A DNA stretch of 64,000 nt, taken from the NCBI GenBank assembly GCA_029240075.1, contig JARBTQ010000006.1:36610-100609 (forward strand), written 5' to 3'. Shown piece after piece: positions 1 to 8,978 of the stretch. Every line of letters begins with the position of its first letter. Position 1 is the stretch's first letter. The notes below the pieces were generated by a model. That model saw only the letters and a list, made by a program, of their open reading frames with translations. It was not told the DNA's origin and ran no database searches. Position numbers and translations under genes: made by a program. The stretch is from Chlamydiales bacterium. Its GTDB lineage: Bacteria > Chlamydiota > Chlamydiia > Chlamydiales > JARBTQ01.

Positions 1-2
1 GT

Positions 3-1298
3 TTAGCACGTGAGATATCGCAAGTAAAAAGATGGGAAGGAATTAGAATTAGTGGAAGAATCACTCATATTGTAGGATTGTTGATAGAATCGATAGGTCC
101 CAAAGCTTGCTTAGGTGAAATTTGCTATGCTTATGGAAAAAATGGACAAGCTATACCTTGTGAAGTCGTTGGTTTTAAGGACAAAAATGTTCTTTTAATG
201 TGTTTAGGAGAAATGACTGCTTTAACCACTGGATCTGAAGTTTATCCAACAGGGCACGTGCACAGAGTTGCTGTTTCTAATGCTATGTGTGGTAGAGTCT
301 TAGATGCATTAGGTCGTCCTATAGATGATAAAGGCCCCCTTATCCCCGAAAAATATTATCCGGTTATTGCAGCTCCACCAGAGCCACTACGCCGCCGTAG
401 GATTCATGATATTTTAAGTACAGGAGTAAAATCGATAGATGCAACTTGTACTGCTGGACAAGGGCAAAGATTTGGCATTTTTTCTGGTTCAGGTGTTGGT
501 AAATCAACCCTTATGTCAATGATGGCTCGTATGTCCTCTGCAGATATTAACGTTATTGCTCTTGTTGGGGAACGGGGAAGAGAGGTTCGGGAGTTTATAG
601 AAAGAGATCTAGGTCCTGAGGGATTAGCAAGATCAGTAGTAGTGGTAGCTACTTCTGACCAAGCGGCATTACTGCGCTCAAAGGGAGCTTGCGTAGCTAC
701 TGCTATCGCTGAATATTTTAGAGACATGGGGAAAAATGTTCTTCTTATTATGGATTCTGTTACGCGTTATGCTATGGCTTTACGTGAAATAGGTTTAGCT
801 ATTGGAGAACCTCCTGCTACCAAAGGGTACACTCCCTCTGTTTTTGCTGCTCTACCAAAATTATTGGAAAGAGCCGGTAACTCTGATAAGGGATCAATTA
901 CGGGCATTTACACTATTTTAGCAGAAGGGGATGATCTTAATGATCCCATCGTTGATACGGTTCGTTCTATATTGGATGGGCACATTGTATTATCTCGTAA
1001 ACTTGCATCTGCTAATCACTTTCCTCCTGTTGATGTTTTAGAAAGTTTATCAAGGGTGATGTCCGATATCACAACATCGACTCATTATGAAAAAGCAGGT
1101 AAGTTAAGAGATCTATTACAGGTGTACAAAGAAGCAGAGGACTTGATCAATATTGGGGCTTATGTATCAGGATCTAACCCTAAAATAGATCAAGCAATTA
1201 GTTTAATAGGATCTATTAGAAGCTTTTTAAAACAAAAATCTCATGAGCAGTTTACGTTTGTTCAGACAGAAAAACTTTTAAGCACCCTTATCAAATAA
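3..1298 (+). CDS. fliI: Flagellar export ATPase FliI (5' end outside window)
   Basis: This is the hexameric ATPase of the flagellar type III export apparatus, which unloads chaperones and feeds substrates to the export gate. The reading frame is open from base 3, so the gene starts before the window. The TTG at 78 is not a real start, because conserved family sequence (GRITHIVG) precedes it. Visible motifs are the Walker A loop GSGVGKST, the GERGREVREF segment, the Walker B region LLIMDSVTRYA, and YTILAEGDDLNDPI, which is typical of FliI/SctN ATPases. fliJ and a motE-like gene follow immediately, which favours a flagellar rather than virulence-secretion role. From memory, C. trachomatis CT717 is the same gene in the same local order. 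Family certain; FliI versus SctN decided by context. Confidence 0.93.
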   Translation, partial: LAREISQVKRWEGIRISGRITHIVGLLIESIGPKACLGEICYAYGKNGQAIPCEVVGFKDKNVLLMCLGEMTALTTGSEVYPTGHVHRVAVSNAMCGRVLDALGRPIDDKGPLIPEKYYPVIAAPPEPLRRRRIHDILSTGVKSIDATCTAGQGQRFGIFSGSGVGKSTLMSMMARMSSADINVIALVGERGREVREFIERDLGPEGLARSVVVVATSDQAALLRSKGACVATAIAEYFRDMGKNVLLIMDSVTRYAMALREIGLAIGEPPATKGYTPSVFAALPKLLERAGNSDKGSITGIYTILAEGDDLNDPIVDTVRSILDGHIVLSRKLASANHFPPVDVLESLSRVMSDITTSTHYEKAGKLRDLLQVYKEAEDLINIGAYVSGSNPKIDQAISLIGSIRSFLKQKSHEQFTFVQTEKLLSTLIK

Positions 1299-1306
1299 GT
1301 TAAACT

Positions 1307-1771
1307 ATGAAAGGGCAATTCAAATTTAGAATGGAAGCTGTGTTGACCCTTCGTACGCAGCAAGAGCAGATTGTACAAAAAGAATTATCTGCTTTACAAA
1401 AAGAACTGGATGAGGCATTTAATGTTTTAAAAAGTTTAGATAAGGAAAGATTAAGCGTAGAGCAAGAATTAACGGATACTCAAAGAAAAAGTCATGTAGC
1501 TACTCGTTTAGTAGAACATTTGCAATATCTAGATTTACTTAAAAAGAAAATAGCATATTCGCAGGACGATGTCATTAAACTGCAGAATAAAATAGCCAGT
1601 AAAAGGCAAAAATTATTCGAAGCAAAGAAAAATAAAGAAGTTCTCGAAAAGTTAAAAGAAAAGCACTATTCTGATTGGAAAAATCATATCGATAAGATTG
1701 AATCTCAATTTTTAGATGAACTCGCAACTATTCGCTTTCACAGACAGGACTCAGGTTTGAAATATGATTAA
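1307..1771 (+). CDS. fliJ: FliJ-like flagellar export chaperone/ATPase stalk
   Basis: A 154-residue protein that is almost entirely charged alpha helix with two long coiled-coil stretches. It starts with the FliJ-like sequence FKFRMEAVLTLRTQQEQ and has the length usual for FliJ (about 145-155 residues). FliJ sits like a central stalk in the FliI hexamer and couples it to the export gate. The gene begins 8 bases after the fliI stop and its end overlaps the next gene by 8 bases, so it belongs to the same operon. FliJ sequences are poorly conserved, so the call depends on coiled-coil character, size and position. The equivalent chlamydial gene would be CT716. Confidence 0.8.
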   Translation: MKGQFKFRMEAVLTLRTQQEQIVQKELSALQKELDEAFNVLKSLDKERLSVEQELTDTQRKSHVATRLVEHLQYLDLLKKKIAYSQDDVIKLQNKIASKRQKLFEAKKNKEVLEKLKEKHYSDWKNHIDKIESQFLDELATIRFHRQDSGLKYD

Positions 1772-2471
1772 ACAAATTAGCATTCTTATTTCTATTTTTA
1801 TAATAATTTTAGCCGCTATAATTGGCGCTGGAATGTATTTTAAGCAACAGCAGGCTATAGAGTCCGTATCAGCAAGCTCTAATCCGGCAACAACAGATAG
1901 CAGTGGTAAGGGAAAGAAAAATAGCGGAATATCTGATAGCGAAGTAGAGCTATCTCAAGGCGATCAGTCAAAGATGGATGAGCTGACAAGACAGGCAATA
2001 GCAGAGATAAGAGCTGAACAGCGGCTTAATTTAACTATGACTGCTCAATTAAGAACTTATCGTACAATGTTGAACCAGTTGCAAAGTTATGCCAAAAAAG
2101 TTGAAAATGATATAGACATGGCTAGAGAAATCTCTAAAAATGACTTTCAAGAAAATGTAGAGCTTCAGGCTGGGTTATTTACTGGTAAAAAACCAGAATT
2201 AGTAGCAAGGCATTTAGAAGAGTTTGAACCGATACGTATAGGTGCTATCTTAGCTAAAATGAAAGAAAAAGAAGCTGCACAAGTTCTTGATGTTTGGGCT
2301 ATAGCAACTCCTATACAAAAAGGTGAGAGTTTTTATAGAGATGTTATGGGTGCTTATCTGGCAAACCGTAGGCACGATATACATCCTGAGTTATTTTCAA
2401 CCATTAATACAGAAAGTATCAATCAACCGACTCAGAATCCGGTTGAACCAGAGCAACCAGTTAGACCTTAA
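1764..2471 (+). CDS. MotE-like membrane-anchored flagellar protein
   Basis: A 235-residue protein with one N-terminal membrane segment (about residues 5-27, ISILISIFIIILAAIIGAGM). A low-complexity linker and a coiled coil (about residues 70-125) follow. The globular region (about residues 130-190) reads VARHLEEFEPIRIGAILAKM and EAAQVLDVW, the pattern of the MgtE-N/MotE family (COG3334), whose members assist flagellar stator or motor proteins in alphaproteobacteria and other phyla. The Pro/Gln-rich tail is disordered. It overlaps fliJ by 8 bases. The family assignment is good, but the role in this organism is inferred from the fliI-fliJ context. Confidence 0.72.
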   Translation: MIKQISILISIFIIILAAIIGAGMYFKQQQAIESVSASSNPATTDSSGKGKKNSGISDSEVELSQGDQSKMDELTRQAIAEIRAEQRLNLTMTAQLRTYRTMLNQLQSYAKKVENDIDMAREISKNDFQENVELQAGLFTGKKPELVARHLEEFEPIRIGAILAKMKEKEAAQVLDVWAIATPIQKGESFYRDVMGAYLANRRHDIHPELFSTINTESINQPTQNPVEPEQPVRP

Positions 2472-2482
2472 CGGTAATATAA

Positions 2483-3874
2483 ATGCAAGTTGATAGGTTA
2501 AGATCTTTATTACAAAATATTAGACAGGACTTTTTGCTAGATCGTTGGGATTTTTTAGACGAACTAGCAAAAGAGCAGCTAGCTCTGGAAATAGATTCTT
2601 TAAACCTATCGCAAATAGTTCAACAGCAACAAATTCTTAGAAAGAAGGTAGCTCCTTTAGATTCTGTATTAGAGTCTTTTCAAAACTACAGATATATTAC
2701 TAGTGAAGCAATTCGCAAAGAACGCATTAAGATTTCATTTGATCCCCTTAGATATAAAATCGGTTGCTTAATAGTTGCAGGAGGACAAGGTACGCGCCTT
2801 AAATGGAATGGTCCTAAAGGAACCTTTCCTGTCTCTTTAATTAAACAAAAAAGTCTGTTCCAGCTCTTATCAGAAAAGATTGTAGCAGCTAGCCATTTGC
2901 ATGGTTATAAGATCCCTTTAGCTGTTATGACTTCTCCTGAAAATCATCGAATTACTATAGAATTTTTTAAGAAACATTGTTTTTTTGGTTTGGATCCAGC
3001 CTATGTGGATTTTTTTCAGCAAGAAGAATTACCGCTATTGGATCTCTCAGGTAACCTTTTTTTAGAATCTACTAGTCATATAGCAAAAGGGCCTAATGGC
3101 AACGGAGAAGCTTTAAAAAGCTTTTACAGCGCAGGGCTTTGGAAAAAGTGGAAAAGCTTAGATATTGAGTCTGTATATTTTTCTCCTATTGATAATCCAC
3201 TGGCTTTGCCTTATGATGCTGTTCTGATTAAATCACATATGGAATCTCAGGCAGATGTTACTATCAAATGTGTGCCTAGAATAGATTTAAATGAAAATGT
3301 AGGCCTAGTTGTAAAAAAGGATCACAAGATTTCCGTTGTTGAATATTCAGAATTGCCGACGTTTGAGCAAACTGCTATTGATGAACAAGGAAATCCTAAG
3401 CACATATGTGCTAATATTAGTATTTTCTGCTTTAGTATGGATTTTGTGCAAAGGGCAGCTCTTGACTACACTGATCAAATGCCCTGGCATTTAGCTAAAA
3501 AGGCTGCTAGATATCTGAATGCACAAGGGATTACAGATATGTCGCAGCAACCTATTGCATGGAAATTTGAAAAATTCATCTTTGATCTCTTACCATTTAC
3601 AAGTAAGGTAAACATCCTCTTATATCCTAGAGAAAGTTGTTTTGCTCCTTTAAAGAATGCTAGAGGCAGTGACAGTTTAGAAACAGTGCAAGCCGCTCTT
3701 TTAAAGGCTGACTGCGATGCATACCATATGCTATCAGGAATATATCCTTCTAGTGCACGTCGATTTGAGTTAGATGCTCAATTCTATTATCCGAACCTTT
3801 CAATGCAGGAAAATTGGTTAAGCCGTGCTTTGCCCCCGTTTCCCTATATTGAGCCATTCTGCAAGAGTTGTTAG
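2483..3874 (+). CDS. UDP-sugar pyrophosphorylase (UAP1/UGP2-like)
   Basis: A nucleotidyltransferase of the eukaryote-type UDPGP family, making a UDP-sugar (UDP-GlcNAc or UDP-glucose) from UTP and a sugar 1-phosphate. The uridine-binding loop is IVAGGQGTRLKWNGPKG (about residues 97-113). The sugar-binding segment is KGPNGNGEALKSF, and the metal-binding DNPL follows at about residue 237. The length of 463 residues fits UAP1. It starts 11 bases after the motE-like gene, so it may be co-transcribed with the flagellar genes. C. trachomatis has the same type of gene (CT715) beside fliI. The sugar specificity cannot be read from the sequence. Confidence 0.85.
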   Translation: MQVDRLRSLLQNIRQDFLLDRWDFLDELAKEQLALEIDSLNLSQIVQQQQILRKKVAPLDSVLESFQNYRYITSEAIRKERIKISFDPLRYKIGCLIVAGGQGTRLKWNGPKGTFPVSLIKQKSLFQLLSEKIVAASHLHGYKIPLAVMTSPENHRITIEFFKKHCFFGLDPAYVDFFQQEELPLLDLSGNLFLESTSHIAKGPNGNGEALKSFYSAGLWKKWKSLDIESVYFSPIDNPLALPYDAVLIKSHMESQADVTIKCVPRIDLNENVGLVVKKDHKISVVEYSELPTFEQTAIDEQGNPKHICANISIFCFSMDFVQRAALDYTDQMPWHLAKKAARYLNAQGITDMSQQPIAWKFEKFIFDLLPFTSKVNILLYPRESCFAPLKNARGSDSLETVQAALLKADCDAYHMLSGIYPSSARRFELDAQFYYPNLSMQENWLSRALPPFPYIEPFCKSC

Positions 3875-4052
3875 GTTTTTTAGTCTTGTCCTATGATTAT
3901 TGTCTACATATGACACTAGTGTAATTTTATAAGTTTTTTACCTAGAAGCGCTTATCATTTTTTTGTGAATGTAAAATTGTTACGACCAATTCCTTGTGCC
4001 TTGCCAGTGGAAAAAAGTAAATTCTGATAAGCATCATATAACTAAATAAAGC

Positions 4053-5633
4053 TTAGTAGATCCAAGAAATAGCTTCTTGTCTCATCTGAGACTTTTCTAA
4101 TATATAAATAGCTAGTCCGAAGCAGATAGTAATAAATATGACAATCAGAGTAAGGGGGATGCTTGATGTATACCATACAAAATCAAAATTTTGGGGAAGC
4201 TGATAAACTGTATTTAATAAATGTTCAATCCACCATTCGTTGATAGAAAGTATTATTTGACCCAACAATGGCACTGTGGACAAGCTTAGGCTTATTAGAG
4301 TCCCAATCATTGTTAATCCGACTAAAGTGGGGAAAAAGAGGTTATAAAACAAGCTTAGAAAAGGCAATTTTTGGAAATAGTACAATGTCAAAGGAATGGT
4401 TACAAAATGTACGGCAAGCATTAAAGAACATGAGTTGCGGAAAAGTGAAAGAAGCACATACCCATGTTGTTGTAATCGATTCATTTCAATCATTCTACTT
4501 AAGTCATAGCAGGGCCAGGCCCTCTGTAAATATAGGTCTATTTGGTTATAATAGCATAGTATAGCTGCGGTTGCTATAAAGCTAAACTGAAAGCCAATTT
4601 GAAAGCAGCTCAGAGGGTTGATTACAGTAATGCAACCAAGAGCCAATCCTAGAGAGTTGAGAGCTATACTCTGTCTTTCTAGAACATGCCCTAAAATTGA
4701 TAGCTGCGCAGAGATCCAAGCTCGTATGACAGATGGAGCAGCTCCTATAAACGCAAAGTAGAATGTCATCAATAGCGATAAAATAATATTGCTTCTTTTA
4801 AAAGGAAAAATAATTCTTAAAATCAAGCCTGCAAAATTAGCAATAATTCCAAAATGAAGTCCTGAAATAGCCATAACATGCTGCAACCCCATACGACTGA
4901 ATTCACAATTCATCTGGGAACTATCAGAAACTCCTAAAAATATACCAGAAATAAAGTTATAGCTTTCAGATTCCTTAAAAAGAAAGCTTAAATGGTTCTG
5001 CCAATATTGCTTTTGTGCAAACCTCCACTCACTTAAACTAAAGTTATTTCTTTCAAGCTTTCTCCAAATATCGTGTTTATTAACTTTAAGTCTATATTGA
5101 AAAGATGAATCTGTTGCTTTTAAGACAGCAGGGATTGCATACAAGTACCGTCCATCAGGACGTTCCCCTGTATCAGGCAAGTACAGTCTATAAGGGATAT
5201 TGCGCGCCACTTCTAAGGAATTGGGCCCCTGTGATGAGCTATGAAAAGAAAGGATTGTCCCTTGATAGATCCAACAGCTCTTAAAACTTTGGCTAGAATA
5301 TCGGATAGATTCAATTTGAATAATTGCTTTTCCTTGTATCCCACTATCAGGAATCATAGGAGGGATTTTATAGTGCAAATTAAAGAAATACAGCAGTGTC
5401 GTAGTTAGGCTTAATCCAACGCAAATATTTTTGAAAAACCATGTTCTTAACTCTTGTTGACCTGCTAAGAGCGTAGGCCACCAAAGTGCTATTAATGGAA
5501 TAAATAAGCTCCAATGAAAAGCAAAGAGAGCATAAGTTCCGAGTAAAAACTGTAATGCGTGGAAGAGGGCTAAATGCCTCTTCCAAAAATTTAAAAAATA
5601 ACTAGCTAACTTCTGTAATTTTAATAGCATCAA
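4053..5633 (-). CDS. comEC: ComEC/Rec2-family DNA-uptake membrane protein
   Basis: A polytopic membrane protein of 526 residues with the ComEC signature QHVMAISGLHFGIIANF (about residues 250-266) and GAAPSVIRAWISAQL, which mark the competence domain of the channel that carries single-stranded DNA across the inner membrane. An N-terminal DUF4131-like soluble region (about residues 90-200) precedes it. No C-terminal metallo-beta-lactamase domain is present, so this is the short form; from memory the chlamydial homologue CT339 is similar. The gene overlaps the end of the upstream gene by 4 bases, which suggests translational coupling. No other competence genes are nearby. Confidence 0.88.
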   Translation of the reverse strand: MMLLKLQKLASYFLNFWKRHLALFHALQFLLGTYALFAFHWSLFIPLIALWWPTLLAGQQELRTWFFKNICVGLSLTTTLLYFFNLHYKIPPMIPDSGIQGKAIIQIESIRYSSQSFKSCWIYQGTILSFHSSSQGPNSLEVARNIPYRLYLPDTGERPDGRYLYAIPAVLKATDSSFQYRLKVNKHDIWRKLERNNFSLSEWRFAQKQYWQNHLSFLFKESESYNFISGIFLGVSDSSQMNCEFSRMGLQHVMAISGLHFGIIANFAGLILRIIFPFKRSNIILSLLMTFYFAFIGAAPSVIRAWISAQLSILGHVLERQSIALNSLGLALGCITVINPLSCFQIGFQFSFIATAAILCYYNQIDLYLQRAWPCYDLSRMIEMNRLQQHGYVLLSLFRNSCSLMLAVHFVTIPLTLYYFQKLPFLSLFYNLFFPTLVGLTMIGTLISLSLSTVPLLGQIILSINEWWIEHLLNTVYQLPQNFDFVWYTSSIPLTLIVIFITICFGLAIYILEKSQMRQEAISWIY

Positions 5634-6295
5634 CGATGATAGACTTGCCGATTTAGATTCTGTGGACTAGAATTATTTACACTTTTCTGCTGTTTAAATT
5701 GAACAAGAATATGGCTTTTAGAAATAAAATAGGTGTCAATTTGTGTTTTTAACCTTTGATAGGCAAACCTTGGAGGTGTTGTGAGGTTAAAATCATTTTT
5801 ATTAAAATAACCTATATGACTTGTATTCTGAAATGTTCCTTCTATCTTCTTTGTAGAATGAGTTGCCTGCTTTTGAGCATCTGTATATTCTACTATTTCT
5901 GAACTTAGATTTCCATCGTCTGAACGTATAATGGCAATGTAGACGTCTCCTTTTTTAACATCTAAAAAAGTTTTAAAAAACGACTCTATAATTTTATCTA
6001 AGCCTTGTACTAGCTCCTGTTTAAGATTTTCTGTAGAGTATTTATTTTTTTCTTTTGGGATATTATCTTTTTTAGAATGTGTTATCGAGTACTTGTTGGC
6101 TAAAGAAATTGATTGATAAGAGTTAAATGTCTCCTGTTTTTGCTCTTTTAGAAGTCTTTCTGCTGCGATAGATGCTTTAGCGTTAGCTGCAGTCATGGGT
6201 AAGGAAAATGATGGATTATTGTTTTGGCCTATTAAAATACCAGGTAAAGTACTTTTGATTGATAAAGCTTGAAATTTAGCTGAACTAGGATTCAC
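5630..6295 (-). CDS. Uncharacterised protein upstream of comEC
   Basis: A 221-residue protein whose family I do not recognise. It begins at a GTG; no better in-frame start is visible because a stop lies just upstream. The N-terminal 60 residues are Ala/Ser/Gln-rich and probably disordered, without a signal peptide or membrane segment. The centre (residues about 85-125) is a helix-then-strand pattern, ENLKQELVQGLDKIIESFFK followed by GDVYIAIIRSDDG. The C-terminus is basic. It overlaps comEC by 4 bases on the same strand, so the two are probably co-transcribed. A secreted or regulatory role is possible but nothing shows it. Confidence 0.6.
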   Translation of the reverse strand: MNPSSAKFQALSIKSTLPGILIGQNNNPSFSLPMTAANAKASIAAERLLKEQKQETFNSYQSISLANKYSITHSKKDNIPKEKNKYSTENLKQELVQGLDKIIESFFKTFLDVKKGDVYIAIIRSDDGNLSSEIVEYTDAQKQATHSTKKIEGTFQNTSHIGYFNKNDFNLTTPPRFAYQRLKTQIDTYFISKSHILVQFKQQKSVNNSSPQNLNRQVYHR

Positions 6296-6648
6296 GGCTA
6301 CATCCAGGTTAAAAGATTAAAGGATAAGACAGTTAATAGCTCTCATTCGACATCTCCTTTACACAGAATTACAGGCTTTCCTCTCTAGTAAATGCTGTGG
6401 TTTTTATACATAGCTTTCGATAAGTTTTTCTAATAAAAGGACTTCATTGTTCAAGAAATAGTGAAGCCATAAGTATAGGATTTGTTAGAACTATGTAAAT
6501 TTAGATGTAGCTTTTTAAATTGATAGAGTCAAGAGAGATCTAAGCTTTAAGTAGGCGAAAAATTTGTTCAGCTTTATTGACAGAAGACCTATATAAGTGC
6601 TGCTATATATGGATCTATCAACGAGTAGTTAGTTTATAAGGTATAAAA
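6296..6648. other. Intergenic region without recognised gene
   Basis: An AT-rich stretch between two minus-strand genes. I see no open frame of useful length, no tRNA and no strong hairpin. It should hold the promoter for the 5630-6295/comEC pair on the minus strand, but no clear -35/-10 pair stands out. Confidence 0.4.
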
Positions 6649-7227
6649 TCAAAGGTGAAAAACAAACCAACGGGAATGAGCAGAAAAAACAGTATTTGCC
6701 AAACTATGTGTAGGTTGTGGAATGGGATAAACACTATATTCATCAGTTTTCTTATAACTGTGTTCGCTAGAGGAATGAGTAGCAGAATCTACGGCAAAGG
6801 TCGCTTTTAGGCGATCAGTCTTTAATGCAAAGGATAAGCACTTTACACCCATATAACGATCTTCAGAAGTGTTATTCTGTTCAGAAGGGTACTGACCTGG
6901 TACTAAAATTAGCAAGCAATCGTAATCAACAGTCTCACCCTCATACAAGATAACCCGCTTGTTATGATAGTTAATTTCAGCTAAAGGGCCTAATGGAATA
7001 AAAAGATGATTATGGTAGGAGGATTGAGCTTGAATAGTACGAATGATATCCTCTATATCTTTCAAATGAGTTTGGTTTAAATCAAACTGATATACACAAG
7101 GCGGGGTTGTATTATGATCAACAAGCAAAATTTTAGTTGATGCTGAAGTTCTTCCTCTATGTTCCATTTTATCTATATAGTGAGGTGATACATAGACGGG
7201 TCCCGTTCTATCAGAATTTGATACCAT
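6649..7227 (-). CDS. Uncharacterised 192-residue protein
   Basis: I do not recognise the family. The start ATG is preceded by an AGGA at suitable spacing. The protein is soluble-looking, with no signal peptide or membrane segment. It alternates short predicted strands (STKILLVDHNTTPPCVYQFD, KRVILYEGETVDYDCLLILV) with polar loops and ends in an aromatic tail, SRWFVFHL. The strand-rich middle (about residues 30-140) suggests a small beta domain. It stands alone between an unknown gene and the tonB-like operon, on the same strand. Confidence 0.5.
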   Translation of the reverse strand: MVSNSDRTGPVYVSPHYIDKMEHRGRTSASTKILLVDHNTTPPCVYQFDLNQTHLKDIEDIIRTIQAQSSYHNHLFIPLGPLAEINYHNKRVILYEGETVDYDCLLILVPGQYPSEQNNTSEDRYMGVKCLSFALKTDRLKATFAVDSATHSSSEHSYKKTDEYSVYPIPQPTHSLANTVFSAHSRWFVFHL

Positions 7228-7471
7228 AGTTTTATCCTGAGCAAGCTGCTCTTATTCAAAAAAATTAACAAGTTCAGAGGTTCATTCATATCTTGTTTCA
7301 ATGTTTTGCAATTTTAGCTAAGCCTTGTTTTTCGAGCAATTTTTTTATATTATCTCATACTCAGATCTAAATTTCGACTCTTGTAGGTGAATAGATTATA
7401 GGTGGATTGCTTGACACATAGTCCCTGATAAATCAGAGTAGAATACTAATTTTAAATCTTTTGCAAGATCT

Positions 7472-8593
7472 CTATTCTATCTCGACGTTTTGCAATCTTA
7501 TTGTAGGCGTATATTCTTTTTCCCCGGGAAATACTCGATAAAGAGGGGGAAGTATGATTGAAGGAACAACTTTTTCGAGGTAGGATTTGTTCTTTTGACT
7601 GGAATAAGTCTCTATAATAGTTAATTTGTTGATGCGACCATTAGGTAAAATAGTTATTTTGATAATTGCCTCTAATTCTTTTTCTGGGAGCTCAAGGAAG
7701 TCTTTTAAGATTTGTTGCACTTCCGCATCGTACTGTTCTTTTGCTGACTGAGCTAAAGAGGCGTCATCTTTACCTTTAACTAACCCACTTGCATAGGGAT
7801 TGCCATCTAAGATTCCCGGCTTTTCAGAATTTAATTTTCCAATAGAGGGCAAATTTAACGATCCTTTTTGAGAAGGTGCTAAATTTTTATTACCACTTTG
7901 TACCTGGTTAGACTGTAATTTGTCTTTACTTTGTTGTAGTAACGCTAAGGCTTCTTTTTTGCGTGCTAAAGCTGCTTCTTGCTCTTTTTGTTTGTCAGAT
8001 TGCTTTGTTTTAGCCTTTAAATCCTTTTCCTTTGCCTTTGCCTTTGCCTTTGGAGGTTTTTGTTCTTGGTTTTTAACAGGGCTTTTTTCTTTTTTGATCT
8101 CTTTCTTAGGCTCTTTAGATTCTTTCGAGCTCTTTTTTTGTTCCTTTGCAGCTGTTACTATTTTAACGCTTTTTTCTCCCGATAGATTCGAGCTAAGATC
8201 TACTGATTTTATAGGCTTACTAGGAGGGACTAATTCTTTAGCTTCTTCTGAGTTTTTGACTAGAGGCTGAGGAATTACTTTATCTTTTCCAGTTTCTGGT
8301 TGCAATGCAGTTGCTAGGTTTTTCAAACTACTATTTTTAATGGTATTTTCATTATTAGCCACAGATGAATTCTTTTCTTTAGATCCCAAAGGGGAGGCAG
8401 GCACAAGTTTGACTGTTCGAACAACTATTTTTTCGTTAGATTTTTTAGAAAAAAAAGAATTCGAGTTCAGATGTAGTGATAGGATCGCAAGACTGTGTAC
8501 AACCACCACGAAAAGTAAAATATGGCTAAACCTTATTTTTTCTTGAGGGAGTTTAAGGTTGAAGGACGACATTGAGTTCTTTGAATCCTGCAT
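7472..8593 (-). CDS. TonB/TolA-like energy transducer
   Basis: A 373-residue periplasm-spanning protein. It has a short cytoplasmic N-terminus, one membrane anchor (about residues 22-42, FSHILLFVVVVHSLAILSLH), then a very long Lys/Glu/Ala-rich helical linker (about 60-230) with repeated KAKAKAKEK, as in TolA. A small C-terminal alpha/beta domain (about residues 285-373) reads LEAIIKITILPNGRINKL, the TonB/TolA C-terminal pattern. It would transmit proton-motive force from ExbB/ExbD to an outer-membrane partner. It overlaps the exbD end by 41 bases; an internal ATG at 8572 would cut the overlap to 20. From memory C. trachomatis has CT596-CT598 in this order. Confidence 0.75.
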   Translation of the reverse strand: MQDSKNSMSSFNLKLPQEKIRFSHILLFVVVVHSLAILSLHLNSNSFFSKKSNEKIVVRTVKLVPASPLGSKEKNSSVANNENTIKNSSLKNLATALQPETGKDKVIPQPLVKNSEEAKELVPPSKPIKSVDLSSNLSGEKSVKIVTAAKEQKKSSKESKEPKKEIKKEKSPVKNQEQKPPKAKAKAKEKDLKAKTKQSDKQKEQEAALARKKEALALLQQSKDKLQSNQVQSGNKNLAPSQKGSLNLPSIGKLNSEKPGILDGNPYASGLVKGKDDASLAQSAKEQYDAEVQQILKDFLELPEKELEAIIKITILPNGRINKLTIIETYSSQKNKSYLEKVVPSIILPPLYRVFPGEKEYTPTIRLQNVEIE

Positions 8594-8978
8594 TTTCTAC
8601 AAGGTCTTTGATGCTTTGATAAGTTCCAAACGTTGCGTTTTTATCGTGAAAAAGTAAAGGTTTGGCATTAGGGTAAGTGCGTTTTGCTTGGATAAGCCAG
8701 GTCTTTAGTTCAGACAAAGTAACAATCTTCTGGTTAATCCAAATAGTATTATCTTTACGAACATGAATATAAATGGGTTGTGTTTGAGGATTTACTTGAA
8801 CTCCTTGCAATGAATCCCTATTGCCATTAGCCAATTGTACCTCATCCATCTCTAGCATAGGAGCTACGACGATGAACATAATTAATACAACAAAGACCAC
8901 ATCGAGTAATGGAGTTAAATTAATCGTAGCTTCTTGACCATCTAAATTATTGCAGCGACATCTTTTTCTTCTACTCAT
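8553..8978 (-). CDS. ExbD/TolR-family proton channel subunit
   Basis: A 141-residue protein with one N-terminal membrane segment holding the protonatable aspartate of the family in the motif INLTPLLDVVFVVLIMFIVV (about residues 19-38). A periplasmic domain with the ExbD pattern QPIYIHVRKDNTIWINQK follows. It works with ExbB/TolQ to use proton flow to drive the TonB/TolA-like partner encoded next. The N-terminus is basic and cysteine-containing (MSRRKRCRCNN), which is slightly unusual. The gene's ATG overlaps the exbB stop by one base, so coupling is tight. Confidence 0.88.
   Translation of the reverse strand: MSRRKRCRCNNLDGQEATINLTPLLDVVFVVLIMFIVVAPMLEMDEVQLANGNRDSLQGVQVNPQTQPIYIHVRKDNTIWINQKIVTLSELKTWLIQAKRTYPNAKPLLFHDKNATFGTYQSIKDLVENAGFKELNVVLQP

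Noticed and set aside
3..1298. Call as virulence type III ATPase SctN
   Set aside because: fliJ and motE-like genes follow directly and a true flagellin is in the window, so the flagellar assignment is better supported.
4268..4564. 98-codon open frame on the plus strand inside comEC
   Set aside because: It is antisense to a well-supported membrane protein and has no recognisable sequence or ribosome-binding site.
7920..8270. Phe/Ser/Leu-rich plus-strand frame
   Set aside because: It is the complement of the Lys/Glu/Ala-rich linker of the TonB-like gene; the odd composition is a shadow effect.
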